Source: Pseudomonadota bacterium
GTDB lineage: Bacteria > Pseudomonadota > Gammaproteobacteria > Burkholderiales > Rhodocyclaceae
Direction: 5' to 3'
DNA: 64,000 nt
Assembly: GCA_018241725.1 (NCBI GenBank)
Contig: JAFEDI010000097.1
Span: 46,205-110,204, forward strand
Positions 44,010 through 52,193 of this stretch are shown piece by piece. The position numbers were made by a program, and so were the translations under genes. Below the pieces are notes generated by a model. The model was not told where the DNA came from and ran no database searches. It saw nothing but the letters and a program-made list of their open reading frames with translations. Numbering within the stretch: position 1 is the first letter of the stretch; every line of letters begins with the position of its first letter.

Positions 44010-45005
44010 TTATTCCTGGAAGAAGCGGATGGTTGCTTCTGCCGGAATTTTCATGCCGGTTGCGCGTGCGCGCTTCAGCAGCTCCCAGTAATAGCGGTAG
44101 GAGGCGCGATCGTGCAATTTACCGGCATGCTGGATCGGGCCCCAATGCTTGTCCTGGGCGGCGACGAGAATCTGGGATGCGTCCTCGACTTCGGAGAAAT
44201 TCGGACGCATGGCCTCGACAATAGGCACGATCTGGTTGGGGTGAATGCTCCACATTCTCAGGTAGCCGAATTCCTGTCGGGCTCGCTCGGCGTCGCGGCG
44301 GATGTAGTCGAGATCCTTCAGTTCGGTGGTGACGTTGTGGGAAGGGACAACGCCATTGGCGAGTGCGGCGGCAGCAATGTCGCATTTGGCACGGGCCACG
44401 AGGGGGTGGTCGAACTGGCCGGGGCTGCGCATCGCAGCGCCGGGAATCGCGCCGTGGTGACCGCTGACGAAATCCATCAGGCCGAAATCGAGGGATTCGA
44501 CGCGTTCGAGTGCGGCAATCTCCCATGCATCGCGCAGGGCGCCGTGGGTCTCGATCAGTACATGGACCGGGATTTGCCGATTGACGCCGTGGCTGGTTTC
44601 CGCGTCGCGGATTGCGTCGATCTGCCTGGACACATCCGCCACGCTGCGCGGCTTGGGCAGCGTCAGGAATGCCAGGCGCGAACCGGCCTTGCCGACGAGA
44701 ATGTCCACGTCGGCCTCCCAGTGCGGATGCGTGATGTCGTGGATGCGTGCGCCGACACGGCCGAACAGATTTTCGTCGGACATCACGATGCCGGCGGCCA
44801 TGGCGGCATGCTTGGCCTCCGCGCCGGCCTGGGCACCGTCCTCGCAGTCGCAGGTGATGTCGAAGACAGGACCGAGCTCTTGCTGCAGGCTCAATGCCTT
44901 GCGCATCAGCTTCTCGCTGCCGGCGTAATGATCGACTGCGGGCAGGATGGGGAAGGGGGTTTCGCCCTGGAATAGGACGAGATCGGGGTGGGGCAGGGCG
45001 GACAT
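44010..45005 (-). CDS. HpcH/HpaI aldolase family CoA-ester lyase (CitE-like)
   Basis: A 331-residue TIM-barrel lyase of the CitE/malyl-CoA lyase superfamily. The metal-binding segment is FDITCDCEDGAQAG. Other family segments are IPVHVLIETHGALRDAWEI with the conserved Glu, LDFGLMDFVSGHHG, and MWSIHPNQIVPI near the end. Malyl-CoA or citramalyl-CoA cleavage is plausible; the substrate cannot be told from sequence. The start at 45005 is chosen because the extra 18 residues upstream run into the mdh terminator. It lies downstream of mdh on the same strand but behind that terminator. Confidence 0.88.
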   Translation of the reverse strand: MSALPHPDLVLFQGETPFPILPAVDHYAGSEKLMRKALSLQQELGPVFDITCDCEDGAQAGAEAKHAAMAAGIVMSDENLFGRVGARIHDITHPHWEADVDILVGKAGSRLAFLTLPKPRSVADVSRQIDAIRDAETSHGVNRQIPVHVLIETHGALRDAWEIAALERVESLDFGLMDFVSGHHGAIPGAAMRSPGQFDHPLVARAKCDIAAAALANGVVPSHNVTTELKDLDYIRRDAERARQEFGYLRMWSIHPNQIVPIVEAMRPNFSEVEDASQILVAAQDKHWGPIQHAGKLHDRASYRYYWELLKRARATGMKIPAEATIRFFQE

Positions 45006-45056
45006 GACGGATGTGATTGTTTGATTTGATCGGCCGGAGGGTAGCAAAAAAAGCCG

Positions 45057-45097
45057 CATGAAAAAACGCGGGGACGTTTCCGTCCCCGCGTTTTCGT
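45057..45097 (-). terminator. Intrinsic terminator of mdh
   Basis: A perfect stem AACGCGGGGACG / CGTCCCCGCGTT encloses a four-base loop. Read on the minus strand it is followed by six T. It lies 25 bases beyond the mdh stop. Confidence 0.92.
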
Positions 45098-45121
45098 GAA
45101 GCTGAATTGCCGCGGCTTGAA

Positions 45122-46114
45122 TTAGCCCAGCAGATCCTTCACGCCGTCGCGCTCTTCAAGCAGTTCGTTGAGCGTGTTGTTCATGCGGTCGCGGGAGAAT
45201 TCGTCGATTTCCAGGCCTTGGACGATCTTGTATTCGCCGTTCTCGGTGGTGACCGGGAAGCCGTAGATGATGCCTTCGGGGATGCCGTAGGAACCGTCGG
45301 ACGGGATGCCCATGGTGACCCATTCGCCATTGGAGCCGAGCCACCAGTCGCGGATGTGGTCGATGGCCGCGTTGGCGGCTGAGGCGGCGGAGGAGAGGCC
45401 ACGGGCTTCGATGATCGCAGCGCCACGCTTGCCAACGGTCGGCAGGAACACGTCGCGGTTCCAGGCTTCGTCGTTGATCAGATTTTTGACGTTGTCGCCA
45501 TTGGCGGTAACGGCGCGGTAGTCGGCGTACATCGTGGGGGAGTGGTTGCCCCAGACGACTAGGTTCTTCAGGCTGGAAACTTCACGGCCGGACTTGGTGG
45601 CCAGTTGGGACAGGGCGCGGTTGTGATCCAGGCGCAGCATGCCGGTGAAGTTCTTGGCCTGGACGCGACCGTACTTGACGGCAATTTCCTTGGCAATGTA
45701 GGCGTTGGTGTTGCAGGGGTTGCCGACGACCAGCACCTTGACGTCCGGGTCGGCGTACTGGCCGATGGCGGCGCCTTGCACGGTGAAGATCTTGGCGTTT
45801 TCGGTCAGCAGGTCCTTGCGCTCCATGCCGGGGCCGCGCGGGCGGGCGCCGACGAGAAGGGCAACTTGCGCATCCTTGAAGGCGACATTCGGGTCGTCGG
45901 TGGCGATCACGCCGGCCAGCAGGGGGAATGCACAGTCTTCGAGCTCCATGATGACGCCCTTGACGGCTTTCTGGGCTTGCGGGAGGTCAAGCAGCTGGAG
46001 GATGACGGGCTGATCCTTGCCCAGCATTTCGCCACTGGCGATGCGGAACAGGAGGCTGTAGCCGATCTGGCCGGCGGCGCCGGTGACTGCGACACGAACG
46101 GGGGCTTTTGCCAT
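45122..46114 (-). CDS. mdh: Malate dehydrogenase
   Basis: A 330-residue NAD-dependent MDH of the type found in many beta- and gammaproteobacteria and in cytosolic eukaryotic MDH. The Rossmann motif is [13 protein letters not shown], the mobile-loop arginines are in [15 protein letters not shown], the active-site Asp/Arg in MLRLDHNRA and the catalytic His in WGNHSPTMY. It oxidises malate to oxaloacetate for citrate synthase (gltA at 50736). It is divergent from the GntR regulator and has a good ribosome-binding site (AGGGAG). Confidence 0.97.
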   Translation of the reverse strand: MAKAPVRVAVTGAAGQIGYSLLFRIASGEMLGKDQPVILQLLDLPQAQKAVKGVIMELEDCAFPLLAGVIATDDPNVAFKDAQVALLVGARPRGPGMERKDLLTENAKIFTVQGAAIGQYADPDVKVLVVGNPCNTNAYIAKEIAVKYGRVQAKNFTGMLRLDHNRALSQLATKSGREVSSLKNLVVWGNHSPTMYADYRAVTANGDNVKNLINDEAWNRDVFLPTVGKRGAAIIEARGLSSAASAANAAIDHIRDWWLGSNGEWVTMGIPSDGSYGIPEGIIYGFPVTTENGEYKIVQGLEIDEFSRDRMNNTLNELLEERDGVKDLLG

Positions 46115-46269
46115 TTATGAAACTCCCTCTAGTAAGAAGTGATTCGACACCATGCTGCAGACTCGCGCGGCCTCCCACAGGTCGTCGCGATGCGCAATCG
46201 AAGTTGTGATCAATGGGTGATCGCTCAACGTGTTAATCGTAGGTCCATTTGTGAGGACTGTCAATTCAT

Positions 46270-46316
46270 GTCTTATGTCTTATATAAGATAGAAGACTTG
46301 CCGTGGACTGTCTTCT
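46270..46316. promoter_or_regulatory. Palindromic operator region in front of the GntR gene
   Basis: Two symmetric sites lie between mdh and the regulator: a perfect 12-bp palindrome TCTTATATAAGA at 46278-46289 (preceded by a direct repeat GTCTTAT), and an inverted repeat AGAAGAC / GTCTTCT spaced by 12 bases at 46291-46316. GntR-family dimers bind such sites, so autoregulation and control of mdh are plausible. This is inferred from symmetry and position. Confidence 0.55.
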
Positions 46317-46338
46317 AAAAGTGTGCTTCAATAACCCA

Positions 46339-47067
46339 ATGCGACCCGAATCGCCCACCTTCAGCCCTCTGTATCGTCAGATCAAGAATCTGATGATCAA
46401 CGCCTTGCAGTCCGCCGAATGGCGGCCGGGGCAGGCCATTCCCAGCGAGCAGGAACTTGCACTGCGATTTAATGTAAGTCAAGGGACTGTGCGAAAAGCC
46501 ATTGATGAGATGGCTGCAGAGAACCTGCTTGTCCGCAAACAGGGCAAAGGCACGTATGTCGCATCACATAATGATCCGCGCGCGTTGTTCAGGTTTTTGC
46601 GGCTCGTTCCCATGGATGGCGATCTGTCTCATCCGCACAGCATTCCGCTTGATTGCTGGAAGGCAAAGGCCGGGAATGAGGCGGCACGGATGCTCGGGAT
46701 CGAACTTGGTGCGCCCGTCACCATTCTGCGACGTCTTCTGCGCTTTTCAGGAAAGCCGGTGGTTGTAGATGAAATCTATTTGCCCGGCGAGATATTTCAT
46801 GGGCTCACCATGGAGGTGCTTCAGGCTGCTCATGGATCGCTTTATGGTTTGTTTGAGGCGCGCTTTGGCGTGCGGATGATCCGCGCCGAGGAGCGGATCC
46901 GCGCGGTGGCCGCAGACCGGATGACAAGCGAAACGCTGGGTGTTGTTGAAGGCACTCCCTTGCTGTCCGTGGAGCGAGTGACTTACACGTATGGCGACCG
47001 TCCTGTCGAATGGCGGCGTGGGTTGTATTCGACGGCAGAACACTATTATCTGAACGAACTCAGTTAG
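46339..47067 (+). CDS. GntR family transcriptional regulator (HutC/UTRA type)
   Basis: A 242-residue regulator. The N-terminal winged helix runs from SPLYRQIKNLMINALQSAEW to AENLLVRKQGKGTYVASH, with recognition helix SQGTVRKAIDEM. The C-terminal UTRA ligand-binding domain is residues 90-240 (LRRLLRFSGKPVVVDEIYLP, SVERVTYTYGDRPVEWRRG). I chose the ATG at 46339, because a GTG at 46303 would put the palindromic sites inside the gene. It stands between mdh and sdhCDAB, so it may sense a TCA metabolite and control one or both; that is inference. Confidence 0.9.
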   Translation: MRPESPTFSPLYRQIKNLMINALQSAEWRPGQAIPSEQELALRFNVSQGTVRKAIDEMAAENLLVRKQGKGTYVASHNDPRALFRFLRLVPMDGDLSHPHSIPLDCWKAKAGNEAARMLGIELGAPVTILRRLLRFSGKPVVVDEIYLPGEIFHGLTMEVLQAAHGSLYGLFEARFGVRMIRAEERIRAVAADRMTSETLGVVEGTPLLSVERVTYTYGDRPVEWRRGLYSTAEHYYLNELS

Positions 47068-47128
47068 GTTAATCAGGGTGAATTGATGGGCGAGCCCGGC
47101 CTGTCAATGCTGGGTAAGGGTATATACT

Positions 47129-47134
47129 TATAAT
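47129..47134 (+). promoter_or_regulatory. Candidate -10 element of the sdh operon promoter
   Basis: A perfect TATAAT lies 54 bases before the sdhC start in a short AT-rich patch. No clear -35 match is seen at the expected distance, so the promoter may depend on an activator or the match may be chance. Confidence 0.35.
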
Positions 47135-47187
47135 TTTGTGTGGGAAAAGTGCGATTTCGCAATCGCAATAGTTAGAGGGAAAAATCT

Positions 47188-47577
47188 ATGACAGAGGTGA
47201 CTTTGAAAAAGCAGCGCCCGAAGCATCTGGCGTTGAACGAGATCAGGCTGCCCTTGCCTGGCAAGGTCTCGATCCTGCATCGTGTCAGCGGCGCAGGCCT
47301 GTTCCTGATGCTGCCCGTTCTGCTGTCGCTCTTCGGTAGCAGTGTCGGTTCGCCCGAATCCTTTGCTTCCTTCAAGGAAGTCGTGGACAACGTTTTCGTC
47401 AAACTCATTCTGTCTGGCTTGGTCTGGGCTTACCTGCATCATTTCTGTGCCGGTATCCGTTTCCTGCTGCTGGACGTGCATGTTGGTGTCGATAAGCAAT
47501 CCGCCGTGTCCAGCGCCCGCATCGTGCTGATCGTCAGTCTCATCCTCACTGTCATTATGGTGTCCAAGCTATGGTAA
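47188..47577 (+). CDS. sdhC: Succinate dehydrogenase cytochrome b556 subunit
   Basis: A 129-residue protein with three membrane helices. The family start is RPKHLALNEIRLPLPGKVSILHR in meaning (the RP...L and S-HR motif), and the haem-ligand region is LVWAYLHHFCAGIRFLLLD. With SdhD it anchors complex II and binds haem b and ubiquinone. It overlaps sdhD by seven bases and is the first gene of the sdhCDAB-sdhE-gltA unit. Confidence 0.95.
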   Translation: MTEVTLKKQRPKHLALNEIRLPLPGKVSILHRVSGAGLFLMLPVLLSLFGSSVGSPESFASFKEVVDNVFVKLILSGLVWAYLHHFCAGIRFLLLDVHVGVDKQSAVSSARIVLIVSLILTVIMVSKLW

Positions 47578-47918
47578 AGCCCGTCATCGTCGGCGCCCAT
47601 TACGGTTTCCGTGATTGGCTCGCCCAGCGCATCACCGCGGTGGTGATGGCTATTTACACAGTTGTTCTCGCCGTTGTGGTGCTGTCCTCCTTCGATGGCT
47701 CTTATGAGAGCTGGCGTGGCGTGTTCAGTGGCGGTTTCATGCGGTTTGCGACCTTCCTGTTCTTCATGTCCCTGTTCTTCCATGCCTGGATTGGCGTGCG
47801 GGACATCTTCATGGACTACATCAAGCCGACCGGCATTCGTCTGACCCTGCATTCGGTCGTTGCTCTTCTGCTCATCGGCTATGCCGGCTGGGCTGCTCAG
47901 ATTCTCTGGAGGCTGTAA
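47571..47918 (+). CDS. sdhD: Succinate dehydrogenase membrane anchor subunit
   Basis: A 115-residue protein with three membrane helices. GAHYGFRDWLAQRITAVVMA is the usual quinone-site start, and FFHAWIGVRDIFMDYIKP carries the haem-ligand histidine and conserved aspartate-tyrosine region. It is the second anchor of complex II. The sdhA GTG follows its stop without a gap. Confidence 0.95.
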   Translation: MVKPVIVGAHYGFRDWLAQRITAVVMAIYTVVLAVVVLSSFDGSYESWRGVFSGGFMRFATFLFFMSLFFHAWIGVRDIFMDYIKPTGIRLTLHSVVALLLIGYAGWAAQILWRL

Positions 47919-49712
47919 GTGAAAGTCGCAAAGCGTACCTTTGATGCAGTGATCGTCGGCGCTGGTGGCGCCGGTCTGCGCGCCGCCCTGCAGCTCTCCG
48001 AAGCCGGTCTCAAGACCGCCGTTCTGACCAAGGTCTTCCCGACCCGCTCCCACACCGTGGCGGCGCAGGGCGGTGTGGCTGCCTCCCTCGGCAACTCCAC
48101 CGAGGACAACTGGCACTGGCACATGTACGACACCGTCAAGGGGTCGGACTGGCTGGGTGACCAGGATGCCATCGAGTTCATGGTCAAGAAGGCCAACGAA
48201 GTGGTCGTCGAGCTCGAGCACTACGGCATGCCTTTCGACCGTACCGACAACGGCAAGATCTACCAACGTCCGTTCGGCGGTCACTCGCAGAACTACGGTC
48301 AGACTCCGGTGTCCCGTTCCTGTGCGGCGGCTGACCGTACCGGCCACGCGATGCTGCACGCGCTGTACCAGCGCAACGTGCGCGCCAACACCCAGTTCTT
48401 CGTCGAATGGATGGCGATGGACCTGATCCGCAATGCGGATGGCGACGTGCTCGGCGTGACCGCCATGGAAATGGAAACCGGCGAAGTGTCGATCTTCCAT
48501 GCCAAGGCCACTATCTTCGCGACTGGCGGTTCCGGCCGCATCTACTACAGCTCCACCAACGCCTTCATCAACACCGGTGACGGTGTCGGTATGGCGGCCC
48601 GTGCCGGCATTCCGCTGGAAGACATGGAGTTCTGGCAGTTCCACCCGACCGGCGTGGCCGGCGCCGGCGTGCTGATCACCGAAGGTGTGCGCGGTGAAGG
48701 CGGCATCCTGCGTAATGCCTCCGGCGAGCGCTTCATGGAGCGCTACGCGCCGAACCTGAAGGATCTGGCCTCCCGTGACGTGGTGTCCCGCTCGATGGTT
48801 ACCGAGATCAACGAAGGCCGTGGCTGCGGTTCCGAGAAGGACCACGTGCTGCTCGACATCACCCACCTGTCGCCCGAGACGATCAACAAGCGTCTGCCCG
48901 GTATCCGCGAGATCTCGATCCAGTTCGCCGGTGTGGATCCGATCAAGGCTCCGATTCCGGTCGTGCCGACCTGCCACTACCAGATGGGCGGCATTCCGAC
49001 CAACTACAAGGGGCAGGTCGTGGTGCCGAAGGATGGCAACCCGAACGTCCCGGTTGCCGGCTTCTATGCCGCCGGCGAATGCGCATGCGCTTCCGTGCAC
49101 GGCGCCAACCGCCTGGGCACCAACTCGCTGCTGGATCTGCTGGTCTTCGGCAAGGCCGCTGGTGAAACCGTGGTGGCCGACTTCCAGTCCGGTCAGCTGA
49201 CCCTCAAGCCGCTGCCCGAAAACGCCGCCGACGTGTCGTTGGCGCGTATCGCCCGTCTGGAAACTCAGACCAATGGCGAAGAGGTCCATGAAGTTCGCCT
49301 CGCCATGCAGCGCACGATGCAGAAGCACGCCGGTGTGTTCCGTTTCGCCGATATGCTGAAGGAAGGCGTCACCAAGATTCTCGAGGTCGCCGAGCGTGCC
49401 AAGCACACCCAGATCAAGGACAAGTCCAAGGTCTGGAACACCGCCCGTACCGAAGCCCTGGAACTCGACAACCTCATCGAAGTCGCCAAGGCCACGATGG
49501 TTTCCGCCGAAGCCCGCAAGGAATCCCGCGGTGCCCACGTGCGTGATGACGCGATCGATTGCGCCGAGACCCCGAATGGCCGCGACGACAAGAACTGGCT
49601 CAAGCACACGCTGTGGTACAGCGAAGGCAACCGTCTTGATTACAAGCCGGTCACCCTTCAGCCGATGTCGGCCGACGTCGAGCCGATCGCCCTTGCCAAG
49701 CGTACCTACTGA
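47919..49712 (+). CDS. sdhA: Succinate dehydrogenase flavoprotein subunit
   Basis: A 597-residue FAD protein with FAD-binding VIVGAGGAGLRAALQLSEAG near the start. The covalent FAD histidine is in RSHTVAAQGG. The catalytic arginine and histidine lie in FHPTGVAGAGVLITEGVRGE and PVVPTCHYQMGGI. The start is a GTG preceded by GGAGG. It oxidises succinate to fumarate; FAD attachment needs SdhE, encoded three genes downstream of sdhD. Confidence 0.97.
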   Translation: MKVAKRTFDAVIVGAGGAGLRAALQLSEAGLKTAVLTKVFPTRSHTVAAQGGVAASLGNSTEDNWHWHMYDTVKGSDWLGDQDAIEFMVKKANEVVVELEHYGMPFDRTDNGKIYQRPFGGHSQNYGQTPVSRSCAAADRTGHAMLHALYQRNVRANTQFFVEWMAMDLIRNADGDVLGVTAMEMETGEVSIFHAKATIFATGGSGRIYYSSTNAFINTGDGVGMAARAGIPLEDMEFWQFHPTGVAGAGVLITEGVRGEGGILRNASGERFMERYAPNLKDLASRDVVSRSMVTEINEGRGCGSEKDHVLLDITHLSPETINKRLPGIREISIQFAGVDPIKAPIPVVPTCHYQMGGIPTNYKGQVVVPKDGNPNVPVAGFYAAGECACASVHGANRLGTNSLLDLLVFGKAAGETVVADFQSGQLTLKPLPENAADVSLARIARLETQTNGEEVHEVRLAMQRTMQKHAGVFRFADMLKEGVTKILEVAERAKHTQIKDKSKVWNTARTEALELDNLIEVAKATMVSAEARKESRGAHVRDDAIDCAETPNGRDDKNWLKHTLWYSEGNRLDYKPVTLQPMSADVEPIALAKRTY

Positions 49713-49731
49713 GCGTTCCGGAGAATAGAAC

Positions 49732-50445
49732 ATGAGCAGCAAGCGAACCGTACAGTTCAAGATTTACCGCTACGATCCGGACAAGGACGCCGCGCCGTAC
49801 ATGCAGGACATTTCCGTCGAGCTCGAAGAGTCCGACAAGAAGCTGCTGGACGCTCTGGTCCGCCTGAAGGCCAAGGACGACTCCCTGTCCTTCCGTCGTT
49901 CCTGCCGCGAAGGTGTGTGTGGCTCCGACGCCATGAACATCAATGGCAAGAACGGCCTGGCCTGCCTGACCAGCATGGACGACATCGCCCAGCCGATCAC
50001 GCTGCGCCCGCTGCCCGGCCTGCCGGTCATTCGCGACGTGATCGTCGACATGACCCAGTTCTTCAAGCAATACCACTCGATCAAGCCGTACCTGATCAAC
50101 AACGAGCCCGCTCCCGAGCGCGAGCGCCTGCAGTCGCCGGAAGACCGCGATGAACTCAACGGTCTGTACGAGTGCATCCTTTGCGCCTGCTGCTCCACGA
50201 GCTGCCCGTCGTTCTGGTGGAATCCGGACAAGTTCGTCGGTCCCGCCGGTCTGCTAGCGGCCTACCGCTTCCTGGCGGATACCCGTGACCAGGCAACCAG
50301 CGAGCGTCTGGACAACCTGGAAGACCCGTACCGTCTGTTCCGTTGCCATTCCATCATGAACTGCGTCGATGTCTGCCCGAAGCATCTGAACCCGACGAAG
50401 GCGATCGGCAAGATCAAAGACATGATGGTGCGTCGCGCGGTATGA
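49732..50445 (+). CDS. sdhB: Succinate dehydrogenase iron-sulfur subunit
   Basis: A 237-residue protein with all cluster cysteines: CREGVCGSDAMNINGKNGLAC for [2Fe-2S] (spread over residues about 58-79), CILCACCSTSC for [4Fe-4S], and CHSIMNCVDVCPK for [3Fe-4S]. It passes electrons from SdhA to quinone. The stop overlaps the sdhE start as ATGA. Confidence 0.97.
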   Translation: MSSKRTVQFKIYRYDPDKDAAPYMQDISVELEESDKKLLDALVRLKAKDDSLSFRRSCREGVCGSDAMNINGKNGLACLTSMDDIAQPITLRPLPGLPVIRDVIVDMTQFFKQYHSIKPYLINNEPAPERERLQSPEDRDELNGLYECILCACCSTSCPSFWWNPDKFVGPAGLLAAYRFLADTRDQATSERLDNLEDPYRLFRCHSIMNCVDVCPKHLNPTKAIGKIKDMMVRRAV

Positions 50446-50678
50446 CGCTCAACCGGGGGCGTGTGCGCTGGCAGTGCCGTCGGGCTCTCCTTGAGCTCGA
50501 TCTGGTGTTCACGCGCTTCCTTGAAAGGCACTTCGATCGTCTTACCGACGATCAGCTGGCCGATCTGGATGACCTCTTGCTCGTCGAAGACCATGACCTG
50601 TGGGCCATGGTCAACGGCAGCAAGCCGGTCACCAAGGAACGCTGGCAGGAAATGGTGGACCTGCTCCGGGCCCGGTAG
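50442..50678 (+). CDS. sdhE: SdhE/CptB-type FAD assembly factor
   Basis: A 78-residue small helical protein of the SdhE (DUF339) family. VRWQCRRALLELDLVFTRFL corresponds to the RGxxELD motif region (here R-R-A-L-L-E-L-D, so the usual glycine is alanine), and LLLVEDHDLWAMVNGSKP matches the family core. It promotes covalent flavinylation of SdhA. The ATG at 50442 overlaps the sdhB stop, which fixes the start. Confidence 0.9.
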   Translation: MTLNRGRVRWQCRRALLELDLVFTRFLERHFDRLTDDQLADLDDLLLVEDHDLWAMVNGSKPVTKERWQEMVDLLRAR

Positions 50679-50735
50679 CCCGGTGGGTCTAGTCAATAGG
50701 GAGCTGGAGTTTCAACAGGGAAAAGGGATCAAAAT

Positions 50736-52031
50736 ATGACCACGCAACGTACTGCTACTCTGACCGTAGGTGAAAAGGCCGTAGATTTTCCGATCATGTC
50801 GGGAACCCATGGCAATGATGTGATCGACATTCGTACCCTGGGCGGTAAGACTGGGTATTTCACGTATGACTCCGGCTTCCTGTCCACGGCCAGCTGCCAG
50901 TCCAAGGTTACCTATATCGACGGTGACAAGGGCGAGCTGCTGTATCGCGGCTACCCGATCGAGCAACTGGCCGAGAACTGCAACTTCTTGGAAGTCACCT
51001 ACCTGCTGAAGAACGGCGAGCTGCCGAACGCTACGCAAAAGGATGATTTCGAAAAGACCATCAAGGGCCACACGATGGTCCATGAGCAGCTGACCAAGTT
51101 CTATTCTGGCTTCCGCCGTGATGCTCACCCGATGGCCGTCATGACCGGTGTGGTCGGTGCCCTGTCCGCGTTCTACCACGACGCAATGGACTTTTCCGAT
51201 TCCGAGCATCGCAACATCAGCTTCAACCGCCTGGTTGCCAAGATGCCGACCATCGTCGCGATGGCCTACAAGTACAGCACCGGCATGCCGTTCATGTATC
51301 CGGACAACGAGCTGGACTACACCGCCAACTTCATGCGCATGATGTTCGGCAACCCGTGCGAGAAGTACCAGCCGAACCCGGTTCTGGTCCGTGCGCTCGA
51401 CATCATCTTCACGCTGCACGCCGACCACGAGCAGAACGCGTCCACCTCCACCGTCCGCCTGGCCGGTTCCTCCGGTGCCAACCCGTTCGCCTGTATCGCC
51501 GCCGGTATCGCCTGCCTGTGGGGCCCGGCGCACGGTGGCGCGAACGAAGCCTGCCTGCAGATGCTGGAAGAGATCGGCGACGTGTCCCGCGTTGGCGAGT
51601 ACATCAAGCGCGCCAAGGACAAGAACGACTCCTTCAAGCTGATGGGCTTCGGTCACCGCGTCTACAAGAACTTCGACCCGCGCGCCAAGCTGATGGGCAA
51701 GGTCTGTGCCGACGTGCTCGGCGAACTGGGCCTCGAGAACGACCGCCTGTTCAAGCTGGCCAAGGAACTCGAAAAGATCGCCCTCGAAGACGAGTACTTC
51801 GTCGAGAAGAAGCTCTACCCGAACGTGGACTTCTACTCCGGCATCGTCCAGAAGGCGCTCGGCATTCCCACTGAAATGTTCACCTGCATCTTCGCGCTGG
51901 CCCGTACGGTCGGCTGGATGACCCAGTGGGAAGAAATGATTACCGATCCCGAGTACAAGATCGGTCGCCCGCGTCAGCTTTACATCGGCGCCGCTCGCCG
52001 CGACGTCGTCCCGCTGGCCCAGCGCGGCTAA
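50736..52031 (+). CDS. gltA: Citrate synthase
   Basis: A 431-residue type II (hexameric) citrate synthase. The active-site histidines are in [20 protein letters not shown] and [16 protein letters not shown]; the catalytic aspartate is near the end in [19 protein letters not shown]. The N-terminal domain has [12 protein letters not shown]. It joins oxaloacetate from mdh with acetyl-CoA. It lies 57 bases after sdhE and is followed by a terminator. Confidence 0.97.
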   Translation: MTTQRTATLTVGEKAVDFPIMSGTHGNDVIDIRTLGGKTGYFTYDSGFLSTASCQSKVTYIDGDKGELLYRGYPIEQLAENCNFLEVTYLLKNGELPNATQKDDFEKTIKGHTMVHEQLTKFYSGFRRDAHPMAVMTGVVGALSAFYHDAMDFSDSEHRNISFNRLVAKMPTIVAMAYKYSTGMPFMYPDNELDYTANFMRMMFGNPCEKYQPNPVLVRALDIIFTLHADHEQNASTSTVRLAGSSGANPFACIAAGIACLWGPAHGGANEACLQMLEEIGDVSRVGEYIKRAKDKNDSFKLMGFGHRVYKNFDPRAKLMGKVCADVLGELGLENDRLFKLAKELEKIALEDEYFVEKKLYPNVDFYSGIVQKALGIPTEMFTCIFALARTVGWMTQWEEMITDPEYKIGRPRQLYIGAARRDVVPLAQRG

Positions 52032-52069
52032 GTTTGCCCGGAAGGGGAGGGGGAAACAGGGGAGCGAAT

Positions 52070-52109
52070 GCGGGATGGTCGAAGCATCAGGCCATCCCGC
52101 TTCGTTTTT
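52070..52109 (+). terminator. Intrinsic terminator after gltA
   Basis: A 9-bp perfect stem GCGGGATGG / CCATCCCGC with a 13-base loop is followed by TTCGTTTTT, 39 bases after the gltA stop. It separates the sdh-gltA unit from odhA. Confidence 0.8.
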
Positions 52110-52193
52110 CTGAAGAAGTTAATCAAACAGGGATTTCTCCCCACCGAAAGCAAGTACCTTCAAAAAGACAAGATATAAGCCAGGTGGTCGCCC

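Noticed and set aside
47439-49760. Long minus-strand frame opposite sdhC-sdhD-sdhA
   Set aside because: Antisense shadow of the sdh genes with biased composition and no recognisable motifs.
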